Below, in pieces: positions 57,860 through 64,000 of a stretch of DNA of 64,000 nucleotides (positions are counted from its first letter, which is position 1; each line of letters starts with the position of its first letter). Below the pieces are notes generated by a model, which made no database searches, had not been told where the DNA came from, and saw nothing but the letters and a program-made list of their open reading frames with translations. A program made the position numbers and the translations under genes. The DNA is from Haloferula rosea (GTDB taxonomy: Bacteria > Verrucomicrobiota > Verrucomicrobiia > Verrucomicrobiales > Akkermansiaceae): contig NZ_JAENII010000008.1 of NCBI RefSeq assembly GCF_016595525.1, positions 1-64,000 on the forward strand, given 5' to 3'.

Positions 57860-59518
57860 ATGCTCCACCCGAACCGCATCCTGCTTCTTTTCTTCATCAC
57901 CTCACTTTGCCGTGCTGAAGTCATCGATCACGACATCTGTATCTACGGGGCCACGTCAGCGGGTGTCACGGCAGCCGTGCAAGCAGCTCGCGACGGAAAG
58001 TCGGTGATCATCGTTGATCCGAAGCGCCATCTCGGCGGACTGACCACCGGCGGTTTGGGGGCCACGGACATTGGCAACAAGGATGTCATCGGCGGCATCA
58101 GCCGCGAGTTTTACCACCGCATCGCCAGGCACTACAAAGATGATGCCAGCTGGAAATGGGAGACTCGTGAACATTTCTTCGAGAATCGCTCCAAACGTTC
58201 CAAGCTCTCCGAAGTCATGAAGGAAGATGGCACGATGTGGACCTTCGAGCCCCATGTGGCCTCGAGGATTTTCAAGACCATGCTCGAAGAGGTGGAGGTG
58301 ACCGTGCACTTCGAGCAACCGATTGCTTCGGTCAGGAAGGAAGGCAAACGGATCACCAGCTTCAGCACCGAGACCGGGAATGCCTACCGCGCCAGGATGT
58401 TCATCGATGCCACCTACGAGGGCGACCTGATGGCACTCGCAGGCGTAACCTACACCGTCGGGCGCGAAGCCAACCCGAAGTATGGGGAGAAAGCCAACGG
58501 CATCCGGAAGGAAACACCGAAGAACCAACTTTTCGGCAGCATCGATCCCTACGTGGTCCCAGGTGATCCCACCAGCGGCTTGATCCCACTGATCCAGGAT
58601 GGCGACGGGGGCACCCCGGGTGATGGAGACCATCGCGTGCAGGCCTACAATTTCCGCCTGTGCTTCACCAATGTTCCTGAAAACCGCCTGCCTCTCGACA
58701 AACCGGACAACTACGACCCTCAAACCTACGAACTGGCCGCGAGACGGATCGAAGTCATTCTTGAAGCCGGCAAGGAACCACTGATGAAGAACTTCTGCAA
58801 TCCGGTCTGGATGCCGAACGGCAAAACCGACATCAACAACAGCCAGGGCATCTCCACCGACTTCATCGGGGCGAACTACGATTACCCGGATGCCGATGCA
58901 GCCAGGCGCGACGAGATCTGGAAGGCCCACGAGGACTACGTCCGTGGATTCTGGTATTTCATGTCCACCAGCCCGCGGGTTCCCGAGAAGCTTCGGAACG
59001 AGTTTCTCTCCTTCGGACCGTGCAGGGACGAATACGTGGACGACAACTTCTGGTCACCCCAGCTCTACGTGCGGGAAGCACGCCGCATGATTTCAGAGTA
59101 CGTGATGACCGAGCACCACTGCCGGAGCAAGGTGGTCGCACAGGATTCGATCGGCATGGCCGCCTACGGCATGGACTCTCACAACTGCCAGCGGATCGTC
59201 CAGAACGGGGCCGCCCGCAATGAAGGCGACGTGCAGATCCACGGCCTGAAGCCATACGGCATTTCCTACCGGTCCATCGTCCCGAAGACCCACGAGTGCT
59301 CCAACCTCTTCGTCCCGGTATGCCTCTCAGCGTCCCACATCGCATTCGGATCCATCCGCATGGAACCCGTCTTCATGGTTCTCGGTCAGTCTTCCGCCAT
59401 TGCGGCTTCTCTGGCCATCGACCATGACCTTGCGGTCCAGAAGCTCGACTACCAGACTCTCCGCCCCGCCCTCATCAAGGCGAAGCAGATACTTGAGCGG
59501 CCGACGAAAAAGAACTAG
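57860..59518 (+). CDS. Exported FAD-dependent oxidoreductase (FAD_oxidored family)
   Basis: The 552-residue protein starts with a signal peptide (MLHPNRILLLFFITSLCRA) and then an FAD-binding Rossmann fold, ICIYGATSAGVTAAVQAARDG, followed by VDPKRHLGGLTTGGLG. This is the FAD_oxidored (PF12831) group common in PVC bacteria, often encoded with sulfatases in glycan loci. The substrate is unknown. It is the first gene of a plus-strand operon with an esterase-like protein and two sulfatases. Confidence 0.88.
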   Translation: MLHPNRILLLFFITSLCRAEVIDHDICIYGATSAGVTAAVQAARDGKSVIIVDPKRHLGGLTTGGLGATDIGNKDVIGGISREFYHRIARHYKDDASWKWETREHFFENRSKRSKLSEVMKEDGTMWTFEPHVASRIFKTMLEEVEVTVHFEQPIASVRKEGKRITSFSTETGNAYRARMFIDATYEGDLMALAGVTYTVGREANPKYGEKANGIRKETPKNQLFGSIDPYVVPGDPTSGLIPLIQDGDGGTPGDGDHRVQAYNFRLCFTNVPENRLPLDKPDNYDPQTYELAARRIEVILEAGKEPLMKNFCNPVWMPNGKTDINNSQGISTDFIGANYDYPDADAARRDEIWKAHEDYVRGFWYFMSTSPRVPEKLRNEFLSFGPCRDEYVDDNFWSPQLYVREARRMISEYVMTEHHCRSKVVAQDSIGMAAYGMDSHNCQRIVQNGAARNEGDVQIHGLKPYGISYRSIVPKTHECSNLFVPVCLSASHIAFGSIRMEPVFMVLGQSSAIAASLAIDHDLAVQKLDYQTLRPALIKAKQILERPTKKN

Positions 59519-59650
59519 CAGCCCCGATGATTTCGCCATGACACCCACCCATCGACCTCCAGACGCCAGCCCATGCGATCCACGGACAGGCGGAGCACAT
59601 GGGTCACTTTCCTCATCGTCATCGCGGCGATCAGCGCAAACCTCCAGACC

Positions 59651-60523
59651 ATGAAGCACCCCCCTCATTCCATCATTCGGGCCTCGATCCAACTCCTTTT
59701 CGCGGTGCTTGCCCCCGTCGCCGCTGCCGATCTCAAGCCGGATCGCTCCGTAATCTACAAGACGGTGGGTAACACCAGGCTCCACCTCGAAATCTTCGAA
59801 CCCCGGGATCTGAATGCATCCGACAGTCGATCCGCCATTGTATTCTTCTTCGGCGGCGGATGGAACGGTGGATCGACCAAACAATTCCACCAGCAAGCCG
59901 AGACACTTTCCAACATGGGCATGGTGGCCTTCTGTGCGGACTATCGGGTCAAGAGCCGGAACAAGACCACTCCTTTCGAATGCGTAACAGACGGCAAGTC
60001 CGCCATCCGCTGGGTGCGCGAACATGCCGCCGAACTCGGGGTGGACCCGAACAAGATCGTCGCCTCGGGTGGCTCCGCGGGCGGTCATGTGGCCATCTGC
60101 ACCGACCTCATCACCGGATACGAAGAAAAGGGCGAGAACCCCGAGGTGAGCTCGCGCCCGAATGCTACCATCCTCTACAATCCGGTGATCGATACCACGC
60201 GCAAAGGCTACGGAGCCGCCAGGTTCGACGCCGATCAGCAAACCACCCTCTCTCCCTGCCATCAGGTCAAAGAAGGACTCGCGCCCACCATCGTCTTCCA
60301 CGGAACCAAGGACACCACCGTGCCATTCGAAAACGCGGAACGCTTTACCGAACTGATGAAGAAGCACGGCAATGAATGCACGCTCGTCCCCATCGTTGGC
60401 AAAGGTCACGGCTCGTTTAACTCACTCGCATTCCGGCCGAAGAACGACAAGGCCGACTATGATCTGACCATGACGCGTTCGATCGATTTCCTGAGATCCC
60501 ACGGCTACCTCGAGAACCCATAG
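59651..60523 (+). CDS. Exported alpha/beta hydrolase (esterase-like)
   Basis: The 290-residue protein has a signal peptide (MKHPPHSIIRASIQLLFAVL...AAA) and an alpha/beta-hydrolase fold with nucleophile Ser142 in GGSAGGH, Asp221 in FHGTKDTTVP and His253 in GKGHGSF. The oxyanion segment is FFGGGWNGG. Such enzymes in glycan loci are often acetyl or feruloyl esterases. An alternative ATG at 59573 also begins a hydrophobic leader (MRSTDRRSTWVTFLIVIAAI); the later start is preferred because it is followed directly by the mature domain. Confidence 0.8.
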   Translation: MKHPPHSIIRASIQLLFAVLAPVAAADLKPDRSVIYKTVGNTRLHLEIFEPRDLNASDSRSAIVFFFGGGWNGGSTKQFHQQAETLSNMGMVAFCADYRVKSRNKTTPFECVTDGKSAIRWVREHAAELGVDPNKIVASGGSAGGHVAICTDLITGYEEKGENPEVSSRPNATILYNPVIDTTRKGYGAARFDADQQTTLSPCHQVKEGLAPTIVFHGTKDTTVPFENAERFTELMKKHGNECTLVPIVGKGHGSFNSLAFRPKNDKADYDLTMTRSIDFLRSHGYLENP

Positions 60524-60546
60524 GACATCCCTTCCAAGCCATACCA

Positions 60547-62028
60547 ATGAGACTCGCAACCGCATTTTCCACCGTCCTGCTAGCCATGGCCGCCGCGAGC
60601 CAGTTGGTCGCGGAAGTCACCAAGCCAAACATCGTCCTGATCCTTGCCGATGACCTTGGATATGGCGACGTCCAGTGCCTCAATCCGGAACGGGGAAAGA
60701 TTCCCACTCCACACATCGACCAGCTTGCGGCCGAGGGCATGATCTTCACCGACGCTCATAGTAGTTCCTCCGTCTGCACGCCTACTCGCTATGGTCTTCT
60801 CACCGGCCGCTACAACTGGCGCACCCGTCTCCAGCGGTTCGTCCTTTACGGATACGACAAACCACTGATCGCTGCGGATAGGCTGACCGTGGCAGGATTG
60901 CTTCAGAAGAACGGCTACACCACCGCCTGCATCGGCAAGTGGCATCTCGGCATGGGCCTGCCAGAGGGAGAACCCGACCCGAAGATCACCGACGGCCCCC
61001 TCACCCGCGGCTTCGGCACCTTCTTCGGAATCAGCGCATCCCTCGACATGCCGCCCTACGCCTTCATCGATGGCGACCGATTCACCCAACCGCTCACAAC
61101 CACCAAGACCTGGATGCGCACCGGAGCTGCCGCGGAAGACTTTGAAGCGATCGACGTCCTTCCCACCTTCACCCGCAAGGCCATCGATTTCATCGAGGCG
61201 GAAGCGAAGACCGACAAGCCGTTCTTCCTCTACATGCCCCTGACCTCACCCCATACCCCCATCGTGCCGAACAAGGAGTGGCAAAAGAAGAGCCCGATCG
61301 GCCGCTACGGCGACTTCGTCATGGAAACCGATGCCATCGTGGGTGAGATCACCAACTCCCTGAAGAGGGCCGGGGTCAGGGACAACACCCTCATCATCGT
61401 GACCGCAGACAACGGGTGTTCCAAGGCCGCAAGAGTTCCCGACATGGAGAAGAAGGGTCACTACCCCAGCGCCGATCTGCGTGGCTTGAAAACGGACATC
61501 TTCGAAGGGGGCCACCGGGTTCCCTTCATCGCCCGCTGGCCGGATCGCATCGAGGCTGGCAGTCGGTCGGATCAGACGATCTGCCTGAATGACGTGATGG
61601 CCACCAGCGCCGAGATCGTGGGGGTCACCCTTCCCGACAATGCGGGTGAGGACAGCGTCAGCATCCTGCCCGCACTTCTTGGCAAGCCCATCCCCAACCA
61701 ACGGGAGGCCCTGGTCCATCACGCCATGGAAGGTGACTTCGCCATTCGTCAGGGAAAGTGGAAGCTCATCCTCTGTTCGCACTCGGGCGGCGTAAGCGAT
61801 CCGAAATACAACAGCGAGAAGTCCAGAACACTTCCTGAAAACCAACTCTATGACCTGAGTGCCGACCTCGGTGAGACCCGCAATCTCCAGGCCGAGCACC
61901 CCGAAGTCGTCGCGGAACTGACCAAACAACTGGAGAAGATCATCGCCAACGGACGCAGCACTCCGGGCGAAGCACAAAAGAACGACGCGCCGATCAAGCT
62001 GCGAAAAGTGCACAAAATCAAGAAGTAG
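60547..62028 (+). CDS. Exported arylsulfatase-family (S1) sulfatase
   Basis: The 493-residue protein has a signal peptide (MRLATAFSTVLLAMAAASQLVA) and the sulfatase fold, with KPNIVLILADDLGYGD and the formylglycine motif C77-T-P-T-R81. Cys77 must be converted to formylglycine by an FGE or anSME enzyme, which is not in the window. S1 sulfatases remove sulfate esters from glycans. It follows the esterase by 23 bp and precedes the second sulfatase by 18 bp. Confidence 0.92.
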   Translation: MRLATAFSTVLLAMAAASQLVAEVTKPNIVLILADDLGYGDVQCLNPERGKIPTPHIDQLAAEGMIFTDAHSSSSVCTPTRYGLLTGRYNWRTRLQRFVLYGYDKPLIAADRLTVAGLLQKNGYTTACIGKWHLGMGLPEGEPDPKITDGPLTRGFGTFFGISASLDMPPYAFIDGDRFTQPLTTTKTWMRTGAAAEDFEAIDVLPTFTRKAIDFIEAEAKTDKPFFLYMPLTSPHTPIVPNKEWQKKSPIGRYGDFVMETDAIVGEITNSLKRAGVRDNTLIIVTADNGCSKAARVPDMEKKGHYPSADLRGLKTDIFEGGHRVPFIARWPDRIEAGSRSDQTICLNDVMATSAEIVGVTLPDNAGEDSVSILPALLGKPIPNQREALVHHAMEGDFAIRQGKWKLILCSHSGGVSDPKYNSEKSRTLPENQLYDLSADLGETRNLQAEHPEVVAELTKQLEKIIANGRSTPGEAQKNDAPIKLRKVHKIKK

Positions 62029-62046
62029 GTCCCCAAACCCCTTACC

Positions 62047-63495
62047 ATGAAAACGCTCACGATTCTCTCCTGTGCCTTGTTGCTGCCCTGTCTCTCCGCA
62101 GCTGCCGACGACAAAGCGAAAAAGCCCAACGTCCTCTTTCTGGTTTCCGATGACCTTCGCCCGGAGCTCGGATGCTACGGGAATGACGTCATCAAGAGCC
62201 CGAACATTGACGCCCTCGCGGCCAGCGGGCTTGTCTTCAACCGCGCCTATTGCCAGCAGGCCGTGTGCTCACCATCGCGTAGCAGTGTCATGACCGGAGC
62301 ACGTCCCGACACCACCGGGGTCACGAACCTGACCACCCACTTCCGCGAGGCCATGCCCGACGTGGTCACCCTGCCACAACTCTTCAAGAACCACGGCTAC
62401 ACCTGCAGGGCATATGGCAAGATCTATCACGGCGACCTTCAGGACCCCCCATCGTGGTCCCCACAGAAGGAGCAGTCGTCCATTCGCGGCTTGTTCAATT
62501 CAAAGACCTACCTGGTCGCTGACAAGGAACCCGTCAAGCTCACCAAGACCGACCGCGGACCCGCCTTCAGGAAAACGGATGACCCTCCGAATGGCGGTGG
62601 TGAAGGGAAGCTCGCCGACCAGGCCATCGCCGCACTGAGGGACCTCAAGGCCGAGTCAGAACCTTTCTTCCTCGCCGTCGGCTTCCACAAGCCCCACCTC
62701 CCATTCAACGTCCCGAAATTCTACTGGGATCTCTATGATCGCGACGAAATCCCGCTCGCTCCGAACTACTTCCTGCCACAAGACGCCCCCGAGTTCGCTT
62801 TGGTCGAGAAACCGGAGATGTGGAACTACAGTGGTGTCCCCGACACCGCCGATCTCCCGGAAGACTACCGCCGCGATCTCAAGCACGGCTACTATGCCGC
62901 GGTGAGTTACATGGACGCCCAACTTGGCCGCGTTGTCGACGAGCTCGACGCCCTCGGCCTCCGCGACAACACCATCATCATCCTGTGGGGCGACCACGGC
63001 TGGAAACTCGGTGAGCACCGACGCTGGGCGAAGCACAGCTGTGTGGAGAACGACACCCGTTCCCCGCTCCTCATCAGCACCCCGGGGATGCCGTCCAAGG
63101 GTGACACCACTGATGCCCTCGTTGAGTTCGTCGATATCTACCCAACCCTCGCCGAGCTCGCAGGCCTCCCCCTTCCCGACCACCTCGAGGGCAGCAGCTT
63201 CACACCGCTGATCGAGAAACCGGACAGGGAATGGAAGGAAGCCGCCTTCAGCCAGTATCCTCGCAGCTACAAGGGCAAGCGTCTCACCGGGTACACCATG
63301 CGGACCGATCGCTATCGCTTCACCCGCTGGGTCCACACCAAGGATCACTCCAAGGTCGAGGCCATCGAACTCTACGACCACGACAAGGATCCTCAAGAAA
63401 ACATCAACATCGCCCCGAACCCCGAGAACCGCGCCCTGATCGAGAAGCTCACCGAGCAATCAAAGGCAGGCTGGAAAGCAGCTCTCAAACCATGA
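62047..63495 (+). CDS. Exported sulfatase, iduronate-2-sulfatase-like (S1)
   Basis: The 482-residue protein starts with a signal peptide (MKTLTILSCALLLPCLSAAA), then KPNVLFLVSDDLRPELGCYG and the formylglycine motif C74-S-P-S-R78. The YCQQAVCSPSR and GDHGWKLGEHRRWAKHS segments are typical of the iduronate-2-sulfatase-like S1_7 group. It overlaps the next gene at 63492 (ATGA), so the operon continues. Confidence 0.9.
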   Translation: MKTLTILSCALLLPCLSAAADDKAKKPNVLFLVSDDLRPELGCYGNDVIKSPNIDALAASGLVFNRAYCQQAVCSPSRSSVMTGARPDTTGVTNLTTHFREAMPDVVTLPQLFKNHGYTCRAYGKIYHGDLQDPPSWSPQKEQSSIRGLFNSKTYLVADKEPVKLTKTDRGPAFRKTDDPPNGGGEGKLADQAIAALRDLKAESEPFFLAVGFHKPHLPFNVPKFYWDLYDRDEIPLAPNYFLPQDAPEFALVEKPEMWNYSGVPDTADLPEDYRRDLKHGYYAAVSYMDAQLGRVVDELDALGLRDNTIIILWGDHGWKLGEHRRWAKHSCVENDTRSPLLISTPGMPSKGDTTDALVEFVDIYPTLAELAGLPLPDHLEGSSFTPLIEKPDREWKEAAFSQYPRSYKGKRLTGYTMRTDRYRFTRWVHTKDHSKVEAIELYDHDKDPQENINIAPNPENRALIEKLTEQSKAGWKAALKP

Positions 63496-64000
63496 CCATC
63501 ATCCGCATGATCCAACCCTTCACCTCCGCCCTGCTGATCAGTTCAGTAATCCTCATTTCGGAGGCTCGAAGCGAAGTCACCACGACTTCCCTCCTGAACG
63601 AGATGGTAGATCGCGAAGCACTCCCACGCTTCCCATCGTCCGATTTCCGCCTGAAGCAGGCCAGCAGTTACAACCGGGCATCGAAGACCCCGGACGACGA
63701 GAAGGGCTGGTTCACCAACCGCGACTTCAACTCAAACGACCGCGACAAGAACTTCATCCGTATCGACAATAGGGACGGCCGCAAGGAATGGGTCCTGATG
63801 GATCACAAGGGTGCCGGAGCCATCGTTCGCACATGGATGCCGTGGGCGAACGATCGCAAACCGGACACCGACACCATCATCCGGATCTACCTGGATGGCG
63901 CCGCCGAACCCGTCCTTCAGGGGAACATGCTCAGCCTCTTCGATGGCAGCGGCCTGATCCCCTACCCATTCGCACACGAGTCCCTGCGCTCCGCCGTCTC
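63492..64000 (+). CDS. DUF2961 family exported protein, cut by window end
   Basis: The ATG at 63492 overlaps the sulfatase stop as ATGA, and the frame stays open to the window end (169 complete codons). It begins MTIIRMIQPFTSALLISSVI, a signal peptide, and the mature part has QASSYNRASK, GWFTNRDF, VLMDHKGAGAIVRTW and IIRIYLDG, matching DUF2961, a family recently linked to glycoside hydrolase activity (GH172-like). It belongs to the FAD-oxidoreductase/sulfatase operon. Function of this member is not established. Confidence 0.75.
   Translation, partial: MTIIRMIQPFTSALLISSVILISEARSEVTTTSLLNEMVDREALPRFPSSDFRLKQASSYNRASKTPDDEKGWFTNRDFNSNDRDKNFIRIDNRDGRKEWVLMDHKGAGAIVRTWMPWANDRKPDTDTIIRIYLDGAAEPVLQGNMLSLFDGSGLIPYPFAHESLRSAV

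Overview
The window looks like a high-GC chromosomal segment from a member of the Verrucomicrobiota, probably a Verrucomicrobiaceae-like glycan degrader. This rests on several families typical of the Planctomycetes-Verrucomicrobia-Chlamydiae (PVC) group: a DUF1592 cytochrome-type protein next to a DUF1552 protein, a PVC-type heme-binding CxxCH dehydrogenase, a TIGR04073 exosortase-system-associated protein, an autotransporter-type beta-strand-repeat protein with a TSP3-like tail, and several sulfatases. No replication origin, CRISPR array or prophage is visible. Many genes touch or overlap (ATGA, TGATG, TAGTG), and clear Shine-Dalgarno sequences are uncommon.

1-3,066 is accessory DNA: the 3' end of an IS110-type transposase, a small exported protein, and a 5'-truncated RHS/YD-repeat protein whose variable tip is a DUF4329/JAMM-like domain. 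The DNA is visibly more AT-rich than its surroundings. 3,044-13,054 is a long minus-strand run: an RsmA-Nudix fusion, a pseudopilin, TonB/ExbB/ExbD, peptide deformylase, a roadblock-domain protein with a disordered SPF-repeat tail, an MglA-like protein with degenerate nucleotide-binding motifs, and a fused HyuA-HyuB (5-oxoprolinase-type) enzyme.

13,055-28,067 is mostly housekeeping: a structured intergenic region, a SurA/PpiD-like chaperone, a TPR protein, a zinc-less short methionyl-tRNA synthetase, a DUF3820 protein, a UvrD/PcrA helicase, an AGCS symporter, tRNA-Val(UAC), Mfd, a carboxypeptidase-regulatory-like exported protein and an ammonium transporter. The 3' end of the tRNA and about 130 bp beyond it are duplicated 210 bp downstream, which looks like the scar of an integration event.

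28,158-47,983 mixes PVC-specific exported proteins (DUF1592/DUF1552 pair, a GH2 beta-galactosidase with a LamG-like domain inserted in its catalytic barrel, a PVC cytochrome dehydrogenase) with biosynthesis genes (ilvD, serA, and an ACP-FabG-flippase-like lipid cluster), an isolated ExbD and an SHD1-domain protein.

48,011-64,000 is a glycan-utilisation region. It has a GH88 unsaturated-uronyl hydrolase, a heparinase II/III-like lyase coupled to a sodium:solute symporter, a pseudopilin-like protein, a large beta-strand-repeat surface protein, and a plus-strand operon of an FAD oxidoreductase, an esterase-like hydrolase, two sulfatases and a DUF2961 protein cut by the window edge. Together they suggest capture, desulfation, lyase cleavage and import of an acidic, possibly sulfated, uronate-containing polysaccharide. 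The substrate is inferred. No transcription factor or sulfatase-maturing enzyme is present, but operator-like inverted repeats lie upstream of two of these transcription units.
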